Origin: Spiroplasma endosymbiont of Crioceris asparagi
Lineage (GTDB): Bacteria; Bacillota_I; Bacilli_A; Mycoplasmatales; Mycoplasmataceae
Length of the DNA stretch: 64,000 bases
Direction: 5' to 3'
Assembly: GCF_964020035.1 (NCBI RefSeq)
Contig: NZ_OZ026475.1
Coordinates: 310,001-374,000 of the forward strand
How positions within the stretch are numbered: position 1 is the stretch's first letter; every line of letters begins with the position of its first letter. Under the pieces are notes generated by a model. It was not told the origin of the DNA. It did not search any database and was given only the letters and a program-made list of their open reading frames with translations. The position numbers and the translations under genes were made by a program. Below are positions 1 through 10,950 of the stretch, piece after piece.

Positions 1-294
1 GATGATAAATTAGAAAAAATGGTTTTTGTTTTCAGTAATAATTTACAAAATCAATTAGGAAGAATTGCTAATTGAGATGATTATAAAATGTTTCAACTAA
101 CTCCAGATAGGATTAAAAGAATTGATGAATTTATTGAAGAATTAAATAAAACTCTTGCATCTGATCATATAACTTTAGAATATTTATTAGAAGACTTTCA
201 AATTAACAATTTTGAAATTTTAATAAAAGAAAATGGATTAATTAGAAATGGATATGATATAGACAAATTAGACAGTTTTGAAATGGAGATGTAA
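1..294 (+). CDS. C-terminal end of an unknown protein (partial)
   Basis: The reading frame is open from the first base, with one TGA read as Trp, and ends in TAA at 292-294. The roughly 97 visible residues are hydrophilic, acidic and mostly helical in character, with no motif I recognise. The stop codon lies inside a terminator hairpin, so this is the last gene of its transcription unit. The N-terminus lies outside the window and no function can be assigned. Confidence 0.7.
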
Positions 295-308
295 ATCTCT
301 ATTTTTTT
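286..308 (+). terminator. Rho-independent terminator
   Basis: A GAGAT/ATCTC stem with a GTAA loop overlaps the stop codon of the preceding gene and is followed by TATTTTTTT. It is short but has a good T-tract. Confidence 0.6.
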
Positions 309-333
309 AACTCTATTTGGACTTAATTTATTG

Positions 334-342
334 TGTTATAAT
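334..342 (+). promoter_or_regulatory. Extended -10 promoter upstream of the Panacea-like gene pair
   Basis: TGTTATAAT is a perfect extended -10 element (TGn plus TATAAT), lying between the terminator at 286-308 and the start at 430. No good -35 is seen at normal spacing, which extended -10 promoters tolerate. Confidence 0.5.
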
Positions 343-429
343 TTTTTGTAATAAATTAAAAACATAACATTCTTAGAAAATAACAATATTAATATCATTT
401 TAATAAAATTAAATCAGGCGGTAGACAAT

Positions 430-1032
430 ATGAATAAATCTTTAAATAATAATGAAAAAAAGGAAATCATTGCAAAAAGAAGAGACATTGATTCTAAAAT
501 AATTGAAAATCAATTTTTCGCTGAGAAAATTTTGTATGCAACAAAATTGTTTTTTGAATATGCAAAAACTAATTTAAATAAAACCCAAATTAGTGAAACA
601 AGTTATTTCAATTTTCTTTCAATTTTGGAATTAGAATCCATTAAAGAAAAAGGTGCCTTTTTCGCTAATCAAAAAATAGTTAAAACAGAAAATGGACTTA
701 TTCCTTCTAAAATATTTGATTTTATAAAAGGTTTAGAAATTAATAATAATGGTAAAAGACTCCCTTTACATATTTCTCAAATTATTCGTGAAGATAATGT
801 CAACAAAACATTTTTATCTTTTAATGATCAATTTGTAGTTTTTGATGACTTTCTTTCTAATTTTGATAAAGATTTAATAAATAAAGTTGCTAAAACAGTT
901 TTACAAGATTCTAATAAATTCATCAAAAATTATTTGGCTTGAAAAAATGCCAAAATTAATCAACAAATTAATATTTTTGACGAATTAAATGATGAACAAA
1001 GAAAAATGGAAATGGAAATCATTTATAATTAG
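430..1032 (+). CDS. Panacea (DUF4065)-like protein, first of a tandem pair
   Basis: This is a 200-residue cytosolic protein with one TGA Trp codon and stop TAG at 1030-1032. The middle (about residues 55-95) resembles the Panacea/SocA-antitoxin pattern: a helix, a small residue patch, then a turn like the family's KYGPV segment (here TENGLIPSKIF). A C-terminal helix is followed by YLAWKNAK, echoing the family's conserved PW-x-A end. The match is weak by eye. It is followed after 103 nt by a second, clearer member of the same type. Panacea domains are known as promiscuous antitoxins, but no obvious toxin is adjacent, so function stays open. Confidence 0.4.
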
Positions 1033-1135
1033 TTTAATAACAATAATTTATTAATTTTAAAATATCAATGTAATTTTTATAACCTAATAAATGTATAAAC
1101 TAAATATTAAAAATAACAATGATTTTGGGGGAAGT

Positions 1136-1666
1136 ATGAAAACTATTAATTGAAAAATTATTAAAAACTTTATTTTAGCAACTTATAAAAATGATGAACA
1201 GTTTATTAAAAACAATAGCGGGACAATAATTTTAGAAAAAGTGACATTTAATAAAAATTATGTTGCAATGAATAAGTATTTATATTTTGTGCAGTTGTCT
1301 TTATTTTTGATGTATGGACAAAATATTTTAGATGTAACATTTAAAGCAAATAAAAATGGATCAGTTGTAAATGATTTTTTCGAAGAAAGTGAAATGTTAT
1401 ATGATGGTTCAGTTTCATTTAACGACATTGATAATCATGTTAAAGAAATTATTATTAAAACAATTGATTGTTTAAAACAATATTCAGTTGAAGATTTGAT
1501 TGAAATGAATCAATATGATGTGGCATGAATAAATGCTTTTAAAAATGATAATGATATTAAATTTGAAAATGTTCAAGAAAAATTTAAAAAATATGGAATG
1601 TATCAACAATATTTAAAAAATATTGGTTTACCAATAGAAGAAAGTATAATTTCTCAAGTTAACTAA
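1136..1666 (+). CDS. Panacea (DUF4065) domain protein, second of a tandem pair
   Basis: A 176-residue protein starts at ATG 1136 behind a strong GGGGGAAG ribosome site. Residues 45-60 (NKYLYFVQLSLFLMYG) match the family's LQKLLYFAQ..YL..G helix. FKANKNGSVVNDFFE follows, in the place of the EAWKYGPVVPEVY segment. Near residues 125-140, VEDLIEMNQYDVAWINAF matches the SAEEL..LTH..PW..A ending. Known members neutralise diverse toxins or act as adaptors; here no toxin is recognised, so it may be an orphan regulator. A terminator follows. Confidence 0.55.
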
Positions 1667-1672
1667 CAAATA

Positions 1673-1702
1673 AAAAAACTAGGCAACTGGTTTTTTATTT
1701 TT
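1673..1702 (+). terminator. Rho-independent terminator
   Basis: An AAAAAACTAG/CTGGTTTTTT stem (one G-T pair) with a GCAA loop is followed by ATTTTTTATT. It lies 7 nt after the second Panacea-like gene. Confidence 0.75.
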
Positions 1703-1782
1703 TATTAAGTTGATTTAGTTATTGAAATTGTAACTATAATCTTTTATATTATTATTAATTAGAAAAATAAAGGAAAATTGAT

Positions 1783-2223
1783 ATGGAAGTAATGGCTTCA
1801 TTAATTGTAATATTTTGAATAATTGGATTTACGTATTTTGGTTGTAAAATGGCCAAAAATGGTAATGCCTGAGGTATTTTGCTTGCCTTTTTAGGACTTT
1901 CAATTATTGGACTAATTATTTCTATAATTGTATTTTTTCAATATAACAAAACAAATAATCCATTAACAATTATTGTAAATAATACTATTAATGATAAAAA
2001 TCAAGAACAAGAATTTTATAATAAGATGCGTTTTAAAATTTTAGATCTTGCCATTGAAGAAGATTTTGAAAATGCTAAACGAAACATTCAAGTGCTAAAG
2101 AATTTATCTGAAACAAATTATTTAAAATTTGTTGAACAAGACATTCAAAAACTAATTTTAAAAACTACAGACACCAATTTATTAAATGAGTATTCTAGAT
2201 TATTAACATTTTTAAAAAATTAA
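1783..2223 (+). CDS. Small membrane protein, unknown function
   Basis: This 146-residue protein starts at ATG 1783 behind an AAAGGAAAA ribosome site. Two hydrophobic segments (about residues 1-20 and 32-52) are separated by CKMAKNGNAWG. A cytosolic helical tail of about 90 residues, rich in Asn/Glu/Lys, follows. Its start resembles small bacterial membrane proteins whose second helix follows a Gly/Asn turn, but I do not recognise the tail. A TATAAT at 1735-1740 and terminators on both sides mark it as monocistronic. Confidence 0.65.
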
Positions 2224-2242
2224 TTTACCTTAAAATCAAATT

Positions 2243-2294
2243 AATAACAAAAATGTATTTTGTTAATCTTATCTATTAAAATAAGTTTTTTTTT
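2243..2294 (+). terminator. Tandem hairpins acting as terminator
   Basis: Two hairpins sit in series: TAACAAAA/TTTTGTTA (perfect 8 bp), then CTTAT/ATAAG followed by a run of nine T. The second has the canonical terminator layout. Confidence 0.65.
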
Positions 2295-2337
2295 GTTATT
2301 ATTAAGTCAAGTTAATGGAGTAATCTAAGGAGGCTTT

Positions 2338-2481
2338 ATGCGTGAAGGAGTTATTTTACGTTGTACAGAATGTAAAGAAGAAAATTACATTGCAAAAAAC
2401 GATAAAAAGAAAGCAAAAATTGAAGTAAAAAAACATTGCTTTAAATGTAATGCACATACATCACATAAACAAAAAAAATAA
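2338..2481 (+). CDS. rpmG: Ribosomal protein L33
   Basis: This is a 47-residue protein of the large ribosomal subunit. It starts [12 protein letters not shown] and carries two Cys pairs (CTEC near residue 9 and CFKC near residue 37), which form the zinc ribbon of the zinc-binding L33 type. Length and order match the family. A strong AAGGAGG ribosome site lies 6 nt before the ATG. It sits alone between two terminators, so it appears to be transcribed as a single gene. Confidence 0.95.
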   Translation: MREGVILRCTECKEENYIAKNDKKKAKIEVKKHCFKCNAHTSHKQKK

Positions 2482-2511
2482 GATAACTGTTGAACAAGTT
2501 ATCTTATTTTA
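2480..2511 (+). terminator. Rho-independent terminator after rpmG
   Basis: A perfect AAGATAACT/AGTTATCTT stem (9 bp) begins in the rpmG stop codon and is followed by ATTTT. Confidence 0.75.
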
Positions 2512-2524
2512 ATGAAAGGTCAAA

Positions 2525-3595
2525 ATGAAAAAACAATTACTTAATGATATTTTAAAAACAACAAAAGCAGACGGGATTTTAATTTATTCTCCCCAAAATC
2601 GTTTTTGATTTTCACGTTTTAATTCAAGTTATGGATTTATTTTATATACAGCAAACAAAACTACTTTAATTCTTGATGGAAGATATATTACAATGGCACG
2701 TGAATCAAAAATGTTACAAAACATTGATGATTTAGTGTTAATGAAAGATCCTTATCAACAACTAAATGAGCTAATTAAAGCACATAATATTAAAACTTTA
2801 TTATTTGAATCTGATTGAATTAATTTTTCTTTATATGAAACATTTAAACAAAAATTAGCTGCTAGTTTACAAGCATATGACTTTGTAAAATTAAGAATGT
2901 GTAAAGATCAATGAGAAATTGACCAAATCAAAAAAGCATGTGATATTACTCATGAAGTACTTAAAGAAGTTTTAGATTTTATTAAAGTAGGAATGAGTGA
3001 AAAAGAAGTTGCTCGTTTTGTATCAGATACATTTTTAAAACATGGTGCTAGCAAATTAAGTTTTGACACTATTGTAGCTTCAGGACCATTAAATGGGTCA
3101 ATGCCGCATGCAGTTCCAACTGATCGAATAATTGAAGCAAATGACTTTGTAACTTTAGATATGGGATGTTATTTCAATGGTTATTGTTCTGATCAAACAA
3201 GAACATTTGCAATGTCAAAAAATGTGGATAATAAATTAAAAGAAATTTATCAAGTTGTCTATGATGCACAACAAAAGGGAATTGATGCAATTAAACCAGG
3301 AGTTTCAACAGGAGAAATTCACAAAATTTGTTTTGATCATATAAATGAACAAGGTTATGGAGAATACTTTACTCATGGGACAGGTCATGGGTTAGGGATT
3401 GAAATTCATGAATGACCATATAATGCTAAAGGTCATAATGAACTTTTACAACCAGGAATGACAGTAACTATTGAACCAGGAATTTATATTCCGGGTGTTG
3501 GTGGAGTTAGAATTGAAGATGATATTTTAGTTACTAAAACAGGTCATGAATTTTTAACAACACCTTTTAGAGATTTACAAATAATTAGTAAATAA
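2525..3595 (+). CDS. pepP: M24 family Xaa-Pro aminopeptidase
   Basis: This 356-residue cytosolic metallopeptidase removes N-terminal residues preceding proline, helping recycle imported peptides. Residues 1-125 form the creatinase-like N-terminal domain and the rest the pita-bread catalytic domain. All five metal ligands are visible: Asp in TLDMG (about 211), Asp in SDQTRT (about 222), His in [13 protein letters not shown] (about 286), Glu in TIEPG (about 316) and Glu in RIEDD (about 330). Five in-frame TGA codons encode Trp. cdsA follows after 8 nt, probably in the same transcript. Confidence 0.93.
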
Positions 3596-3603
3596 AGGAT
3601 TGA

Positions 3604-4635
3604 ATGTTAGAAGCAAAAGAAAATTTTTTTAAAAAACCAGAAAATCGTAAATCATTTTTTATAAGATTAATTTCTTCAGTTGTGATGGTTGGTTTATTGG
3701 TAATTTATATTGCCTTGGGAAGATATCATTCATATCATATGAATACTTCTTTAGGAGAAACTGCAGGTTATGTAAACCTTGTAATCACTTTAATATTATT
3801 TGTGATATGTGCTTATGAGATTACAAAAACTTTTAATGTTAAAGGTTATTTGCAGGTGATGTTAATTTTCTTTTTAACAGTGTTAGCATATTTTCCACTT
3901 AACTTTGATACATCATTAGATTATCCATTCTTTGAAAAAATGTCTTCTACTTGATTAGTGAAATGAGGGAATCACAATATTTCTTTATTTTATACACTAG
4001 TGTGAGTATTAATATTTTTAGTTAATTTATTTATTGGTTTTAAAGTGGTTAAACACTTCAATAAAGCCCAAGATGGTACAAGATATTTTGGATTGTATTT
4101 ATTTTATGCGATGGTAATTGTGTTTGGGTTTAAAACTTTATTTTCATTATTATTATCATCAGCTAATGTTTATAATGGTACATTAACACTAGTATGAATT
4201 TGAATTATGATTATCTCAGCTGACACCTTTGCTTATCTAGGGGGAATCTTATTTGGTAAACATAAACTTACAAGTATTAGTCCTAAAAAAACTGTTGAAG
4301 GGGCAATTATTGGTTTTAGTTTCTCTTTTATAATTGGTGTAGCAATTGCAATATCTTTATTTTATGGAACAAGTGATTGACATATGTTTGGTGACATGTT
4401 AAAAAATGCCTCTAAAACTTCAATTTGTATTTTATTAGTATTATTTTGTTTAATTACACCAATTATTTCGATGTTTGGTGATATTGCCTTTTCATATGTA
4501 AAACGTGTTGTAGACATTAAAGATTTTTCTAATGTTATACCAGGGCATGGAGGAGCATTAGATCGCTTGGATTCTTTAATATTTACATTATTTATCTTTT
4601 ATTGAATTATGTTATTTGGAAATCCAGGGATTTAA
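3604..4635 (+). CDS. cdsA: Phosphatidate cytidylyltransferase
   Basis: A 343-residue multi-spanning membrane enzyme that makes CDP-diacylglycerol from phosphatidic acid and CTP, the precursor of phosphatidylglycerol and cardiolipin. The family signature is intact near residues 298-325: SYVKR, then KD, then PGHGGALDRLD. An upstream SPKKTVEG motif is also typical. About eight hydrophobic helices are seen. The order cdsA-polC is a remnant of the Firmicute cdsA-dxr-rseP-proS-polC cluster with the middle genes missing. polC begins 3 nt downstream. Confidence 0.95.
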
Positions 4636-4638
4636 AAT

Positions 4639-7600
4639 ATGAAACAAGAAGTCAAATATTTTTTTGAAAAAATTAACTTAACGCTAAGTGATCAAGAAAA
4701 ATCTTTGTTAGAAGATGCAGGTTTTTTTGCTACACCAGTTGCATCTAAAACAAACAAAAAAATTCGCATTTTTTTAGAAGTTAATAATTTCTTTCCATAT
4801 GATGTGTTAGATGATTTTGAAACCAAACTTGCTAATGCTTTGCCCGATATTACAATTAAAGTGAATTTTAAAATTCGCAATTTTCAACTAGATAAAGAAA
4901 ATTTATTTGGTTGTGTTGAATATATAATTGCCAAAAAATCACGAATAAAAAATGGTATTTTTACTTTAATTTCTCCCGATAGTATGGAGTTAATTGAAAA
5001 TGATTTATATTTTTTGGCATTTAATGATATTCAATTTAAAGAATTTTCTAAAGAACGTCAATATCTTCAAGAACGCATTATTAAATATGGGTTTTCTGAT
5101 ATTGAGTTAAAAATTAAAATGCAAGAAAATGGTTCAACTGTTAAAGAACGTGTTGCTGAAAACAAAAAATTAGTGGAACAAAGAACTACTAGACCAAAAG
5201 TTGATAAATATCAAAAAGAAAACTTTAATTACAAACTTGGTAAACCAACTTATAATAATTTAGAAAAATTAGAAGAGGGTGCGCGAAACGTTGTTGTGCA
5301 CGGACGATTATTTAAAAAAGAAATGAAAGTTTCTAAATCGGGACGCAACCTTTATTTATTTTCAATAAATGATGAAACATCAGCAATTAAATGTGTGCAT
5401 TTTCCAAGAACAAATGCACCAACTGCATTTGATGAATCAGCTAATTTTGCCGAAGAAGATTGAATTAAAGTTGGTGATTGAATTGCTGTTAAGGGAGATT
5501 ATAATTATTCAAAATATGATGAAGGTTATAATTTTATGATTAATGACTTTGAAAAAATTCCTTCTAAAGATATTTTTCGTACTGATGATGCAACTGAAAA
5601 ACGTACTGAATTACATATTCATTCAAAAATGTCTATTATGGATGGGGTATCATCAATATCTGAATATATTAAAACTGCTAAAAAATGAAATTGAGATGCC
5701 ATTGCATTAACAGATCACTTAAATGTTCAAGCATTTCCTGAAGCTTTCCATACTTTAAGAGCAGTTAATAAAGGTGCTGAAAAACCATTGAAATTAATTT
5801 ATGGTGTTGAAGTTGGGGCAGTTAATGATGATTATTGATTTGTTAAAAATCCCAAAGGATTAAAAATCAAAGAACAAAAATTAGTTGTGCTAGATATTGA
5901 AACTACAGGGTTATCTCCGGAGTTTGACGAAATTATTGAGTTTGGGGCAAACATTTATGAACCAGGGCAACAAACTAAAAAAGTAGATATTTTAATTAAA
6001 CCAAGAAAACCGATTTCAGCATTTACAACAGAATTAACTCATATTACAAATGATCAATTATCTGATAAAAACCCAATTGAAAAAGAAATTGCCCATATTT
6101 ATGAAATTTTAAAAGATGGAATTTTAGTGGCTCACAACGCTAACTTTGACTTTAACTTTTTAAATGCATGAGTTACAAAACTAGGATTACCAAAATTAGA
6201 AAATACAGTTTTAGATACACTTACTATTGCCAGAGCACTAAAACCTGATTTAAAAAATCACCGTTTAGGAACAGTTTGTAAAGCATATGGAATTTTATAT
6301 GATGACAAAATTGCCCATAGAGCCGATTATGATGCTGAAGTTTTAGCTAATTTATATGAACGAATTGTTAATTTTACAAAAAAAGATTTACAAATTATTT
6401 ATGATAAAGACTGAAATAAATTATTCGAATTAGAAGGCACAAAACAAAATCTTGTTCGTCCACGACCAGAACATGTTCAAATTTTAGCAAAAAACCAAAA
6501 AGGGTTAAAACAACTATATAAAATTATTTCTTTTTCTCATGTTGATGATTTTATGGAGCAACCAAAAATTTTATATTCTCACTTATGAAATATGAAAACT
6601 AAAGATCTTTTAATTGGGGCTGGTTGTCAAAATTCACCAATATTTGAACAAATTAGAACAGGAACATTTGATAACTTAGAAGCAACAATTAAAAAATTTG
6701 ATTATGTAGAAATTCATCCATTAAGCGTGTATAACAATTTGTTAGAAACAGGTGCTTTAAAATTAGATGAATTAAAAAAAATGATTAAAAAAATTATTGA
6801 ATTATGTCTTAAAAATAATGTCTTATTAGTAGGAACTTCAGATGCACATTATGTAAATCCACAACAAAAAATTATTCGAGAAATTTATATTGAGACAAAA
6901 GGATTACAAGGGCGAGCTCATCCATTGTTTGATTATAAAGGGCGTATTAAAAATTACCCTGATCAACATTTAAGAAATACTGATGAAATGTTGAAAGAAT
7001 TTGCATGATTAAAAGATGAACAATTGATTTATGATATTGTAATTAAAAACCCAAATTTAATTGCTGCAATGGTAGACGCAAGTGTTGAACCAGTTAAAAT
7101 GGGAAGTTATCCACCATCAATTAATAATGTAGAAGACTTGTTAATTAATGAGTGTTATCGAAATGCAAAAGCAATGTATGGTGACAAATTACCAGAAATT
7201 GTTGAAGCTCGTTTAAAAAAAGAATTAGATTCAATTATTAAACATAAATTTTCAGTTATCTATTGAATTTCTCATTTACTTGTAAAACAAAGTTATGATG
7301 ATTCATATCTAGTTGGATCACGTGGATCAGTTGGTTCATCATTTGTGGCAACTGCTGCAAAAATTACTGAAGTTAATCCATTAAAAGCACATTATCGTTG
7401 TGAAAAATGTAAATATTCTAACTTTGATACTAATCCTGAAATTAAATGTGGATTTGATTTACCTGATGAAAATTGTCCTAATTGTGGTGCATTATTAATT
7501 GGGGATGGACATGATATTCCATTTGAAACTTTCTTAGGATTTGACGGGGATAAAGTTCCTGATATTGATTTAAACTTTTCTGGTGATTATCAAGCCAAAG

Positions 7601-9003
7601 CCCATAACTTTACAAAAAAAATGTTTGGTGAACATAATGTTTTCCGTGCCGGAACAATTTCAACTGTTGCTGAAAAAACTGCCTTTGGATTTGTTAAAGG
7701 CTATTTTGAAAAACATCAATTACCAATGAATAAAGCAAAAATTGAATGATTAGCTTCAATGGCAATCGGGGTAAAAAGAACAACAGGACAACACCCTGGA
7801 GGAATTATTATTTTACCTAAATCTAATGAAATTGAAGATTTTACTCCAGTTAATTATCCAGCTGATGATTGTAAATCATCATGACTAACAACTCACTTTG
7901 ATTTTCACGCCATTCATGACAACTTGTTAAAAATGGATATTCTAGGTCATGATGATCCTACAGTTTTAAAAATGTTATATGATTTAACAGGTGTTGATCC
8001 TCAATTTATACCAACCAATGATCCAAAAGTTTATCGTTTGTTTTCTAACATTGATGTTTTGGGAATTAAACCAGAAAGAGTTAATAATGAGACTACAGGG
8101 TCAATTGGTTTACCAGAATTTGGAACAACGTTTGTGCGAAAAATGTTATCTGATACTAAACCAAAATCATTTTCTGATTTAGTACAAATTTCAGGATTAT
8201 CTCATGGAACTGATGTGTATGTTGGAAATGCAGAAACATTAATTAAAAACAAGATTGCAGATATTTCTTCAGTTATTGGTTGTCGTGATGACATAATGGT
8301 TTATTTATTGGATAAAGGATTAAATCCATCCTTAGCATTTAAAATTATGGAATCAGTGCGTAAGGGAAAAGGAATTAGTGATGCTGATATTGTGGAAATG
8401 AAACAGCATAACGTGCCCGAATGATATATTGAATCGTGTTTAAAAATCAAATATATGTTCCCGAAAGCTCATGCAACTGCTTATGTATTAATGGCATATA
8501 GAACTGCATGATATAAAATTTATTATCCTGAAGAATATTATGCGGCTTGATATTCAGCAAAAGCAAAATTCTTTGATATGGAAAATATGTTAAAAGGTGA
8601 AGAAAAAATTAGACAAGTATTAAATGATATTTTAGAGCGAAAAAAAACCTGAGATACTAGCACTAAAGAAGATTCATTAATTACCACATATGAAGTTATG
8701 TTAGAAATGTATGAACGTGGAATTGAAATTAAAAACATTGATTTTTCATTAAGTGATGAAAAAAACTATACAGTTCATGAAATAAATGGTAAAAAATATA
8801 TAATTCCACCATTCATTGCTATTGATTCTTTAGGTGAAGCTGTGGCAAAATCAATAGTGGATGCTAGAAATCAACGATCAATTTCTTCAGTTGAAGATTT
8901 AAAACGACGCACTCAAGTGAACCAAACACATGTGGCGTTATTAATTAAATTAAAAGTTGTAGAGTCATTAAAAGATGATGAACAAATATCTTTTAATTTT
9001 TAA
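4639..9003 (+). CDS. polC: DNA polymerase III alpha subunit, PolC type
   Basis: This is the 1454-residue main replicative polymerase with built-in proofreading. Visible order: N-terminal domain; OB fold from about residue 215 ([14 protein letters not shown]); PHP segment from about 323 ([12 protein letters not shown]); DnaQ-like exonuclease inserted from about 415 (LDIETTG, later [10 protein letters not shown] and [11 protein letters not shown]); second PHP part; palm with zinc-binding Cys pairs near 918-945 (CEKC, CPNCG); catalytic region with PDIDLNFSG near 970; and C-terminal helix-hairpin-helix part. Length matches Bacillus PolC (about 1437). rimP follows after 7 nt. Confidence 0.97.
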
Positions 9004-9010
9004 GGAGTAA

Positions 9011-9478
9011 ATGAAATTACAAGATATATTACCAAAACTAAAAACTAACATTGAAAGTTTTTTTCAAGACAGTAAAACTAAAATTTATAAAATTAACATT
9101 TATGAAGAGTTTGAATCAACAATTTTACAAATACTTTTAGAAAACAAAGATAATTCATTAATATCATTTGATGATTTAGTAACTTATAATGAAAAAATTT
9201 CTGATTTATTAGATAGAGAATTTGCAGATATTGATGATGATTATATGTTAGAGGTTTCTTCAGCTGGAGCCGAACGTAAAGTTGACTCATTAGATACTTT
9301 AAAAAATTCTTTAGAACAATATTTCTTTGTACAAACTAAAGAATTAGAATTTAATGGCACACTAATTGATGTAAATAATAATGTTTTAACATTTAAATAC
9401 TTTATTAAAGGTCAACCAAAAAAAGCGATTCTTGAATATGAGCAAATTGACTTTATTAGATTTGCAATAAAATTTTAA
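9011..9478 (+). CDS. rimP: Ribosome maturation factor RimP
   Basis: This 155-residue cytosolic factor assists 30S subunit assembly. The family hallmark LEVSSAGAERKV sits near residues 81-92 (usual form LEVSSPGLDRPL). It is preceded by the DREFADIDDDYMLEV strand and followed by a C-terminal SH3-like barrel. A GGAG ribosome site overlaps the end of polC. In Firmicutes rimP heads the rimP-nusA-infB operon. Here a terminator follows directly and nusA is about 18 kb away. Confidence 0.9.
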   Translation: MKLQDILPKLKTNIESFFQDSKTKIYKINIYEEFESTILQILLENKDNSLISFDDLVTYNEKISDLLDREFADIDDDYMLEVSSAGAERKVDSLDTLKNSLEQYFFVQTKELEFNGTLIDVNNNVLTFKYFIKGQPKKAILEYEQIDFIRFAIKF

Positions 9479-9483
9479 AAACA

Positions 9484-9515
9484 AAAAAACTGCTTGCTAG
9501 CAGTTTTTTATTTTC
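9484..9515 (+). terminator. Rho-independent terminator after rimP
   Basis: A perfect 11-bp stem AAAAAACTGCT/AGCAGTTTTTT with a TGCT loop is followed by ATTTT. It can also act for the small convergent gene to its right. Confidence 0.9.
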
Positions 9516-9535
9516 TGTTGTAAGATGTTTGTTTT

Positions 9536-9724
9536 TTAATAACAGACGAAAGCCACAATTATTAATATAATAAAAATTGTTCATGAAATTCCAAACAAAG
9601 TAGTTAAAAATGGTTTTTTTCATCTAAAGAAAGTTTTACGAGTTCTTTCAAAATAAATAATTATTGTTCAAATTATACAAGGAATTGCAAAGATGACTCC
9701 AGCAACTCATAAGATTATGTCCAT
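9536..9724 (-). CDS. Two-helix membrane microprotein, unknown
   Basis: This 62-residue protein starts at ATG 9722-9724 with an AGGAG ribosome site 8 nt upstream and ends TAA at 9536-9538. Four TGA codons encode Trp. It has two hydrophobic helices (about residues 3-23 and 42-60) joined by the basic loop FERTRKTFFRWKK, so the loop is probably cytosolic. I do not recognise a family. Good start context and consistent amphipathic design argue it is real. Confidence 0.6.
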
Positions 9725-9777
9725 TATTTATCTCCTATAAATATGTTAATATAAAATTAATTAATTGGAAATAGAAT

Positions 9778-10389
9778 ATGAAAGAAATAAAAAGTGTTTT
9801 AATAACAAATAAACAAGAAATTCAAGAACTAGAACAAGAATTTTTAAATCAAGAAGAAAAGATTAGCAAAAAAATTTATGTGTCAATGTCTGAAGAAAGG
9901 GCAAGAACAATTAAATTATTTATTAATGCAAAGATCAAGTTTGATTTAGAAAAAGTCAGAGAGACGTTTTTTAATTTAATTGTAAAAGATTTACATCCAA
10001 ATTTACAAATGACTGAGATTCAAGAAAATGGATTTTATCGTGGAAGTGGCCGAATTAATAAAGTTGCATTTAAAATTACAAAATTTAATGAAGAAGAAAT
10101 TACTGTTATGTGATACAACGCAGACCAAAAGTTTATTAAAAGAATTAAAATTAATCAAGCAATTTTTAATAAGAAGAAAACTAAAATTTCTTATACAGGG
10201 TTTGTAACGGGTATGAATTCCATTGAAACTTATTTTGAAAAACGTATTAAAACAGTCTATTTAAAACGAGAAAAAATCGCCTTTAAAATTAATATTTTAC
10301 GTTTAAAACAACAACTTGGTTTAATTGAATCAAAAAAAGCGGAGAAAAAAATTCAACTAATGTTGAATTTTGCCAAAGAATTATTTTAA
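9778..10389 (+). CDS. Unknown cytosolic protein
   Basis: This 203-residue protein starts at ATG 9778 with only a weak upstream GGAAAT. The N-terminal half is charged and helical (ELEQEFLNQEEKISKK). The middle contains GFYRGSGRINKVAFKITKF, a beta-like segment, and the C-terminal third is very basic and helical (KKAEKKIQLMLNFAKEL). No signal peptide or membrane segment is seen. I do not recognise the family. The last 9 nt overlap the convergent membrane microprotein gene. Confidence 0.65.
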
Positions 10390-10560
10390 AAGATAGATTG
10401 CAGTTATTGCAATTAAACACAATGCACATATAATTGCCATGGCAATATAGATGTGCATTTTATATTTTACTTTGCGATAAAAAATTCGTTCAATAACTTC
10501 ACAAATGATATAAATCAATAGGTAAACAAACAGGGGAACTAAACAATAAGCTAATGACAT
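10381..10560 (-). CDS. Two-helix membrane microprotein, unknown
   Basis: This 59-residue protein starts at ATG 10558-10560 after AAGGAAAAAT and ends at TAA 10381-10383. Its tail overlaps that of the preceding gene by 9 nt. Two hydrophobic helices (residues about 3-21 and 36-56) flank the basic loop ERIFYRKVKYKMH. It has the same helix-basic loop-helix layout and size as the gene at 9536-9724, but no clear sequence identity. The function is unknown. Confidence 0.55.
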   Translation of the reverse strand: MSLAYCLVPLFVYLLIYIICEVIERIFYRKVKYKMHIYIAMAIICALCLIAITAIYLLK

Positions 10561-10614
10561 ATTTTTCCTTATTTTTATATATATCTATTATATATACATT
10601 TTGTAAATAAAATA

Positions 10615-10620
10615 TATAAT
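10615..10620 (+). promoter_or_regulatory. -10 element of the PTS operon
   Basis: A perfect TATAAT lies 19 nt before the IIB start codon, just downstream of an AT-rich palindromic stretch (10577-10597). No strong -35 is visible. Confidence 0.45.
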
Positions 10621-10638
10621 AGTAAAAGGGAGAGAAAT

Positions 10639-10950
10639 ATGAGTAAAAAAATATTATTAGTTTGTTCAGCAGGTATGTCAACAAGCATGCTTGTAAAAAA
10701 AATGAACAATCATTGCATTCTAAACAACTTAGATTACAAAATTGAAGCAAAAGGAATAGCACAAGCCAAACCAGAATTACAAGATTGGGATGTAGTTTTA
10801 GTGGGTCCACAAGTTAGTTATGCCGTTAAAGAATTAAAAGGGCTTTCAACAACTCCAGTGGAATTAATTCCATCAAACATCTATGCTTTAGGTAAAGGTA
10901 AAGATGCTGTCGAATTAGCAGAAAGAGTTATTAGCGATGCCACAAAATAA
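10639..10950 (+). CDS. PTS lactose/cellobiose-type IIB component
   Basis: This 103-residue cytosolic phosphocarrier passes phosphate from IIA to the incoming sugar. The phosphorylated Cys is residue 9 in LLVCSAGMSTSML, the hallmark of the lactose/cellobiose IIB fold. Later QDWDVVLVGPQV fits the family. The single Trp uses TGG, unusual here. It heads a IIB-IIA-IIC operon and overlaps IIA by 14 nt. The sugar cannot be told from sequence; cellobiose or chitobiose-like beta-glucosides are the usual substrates. Confidence 0.92.
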   Translation: MSKKILLVCSAGMSTSMLVKKMNNHCILNNLDYKIEAKGIAQAKPELQDWDVVLVGPQVSYAVKELKGLSTTPVELIPSNIYALGKGKDAVELAERVISDATK

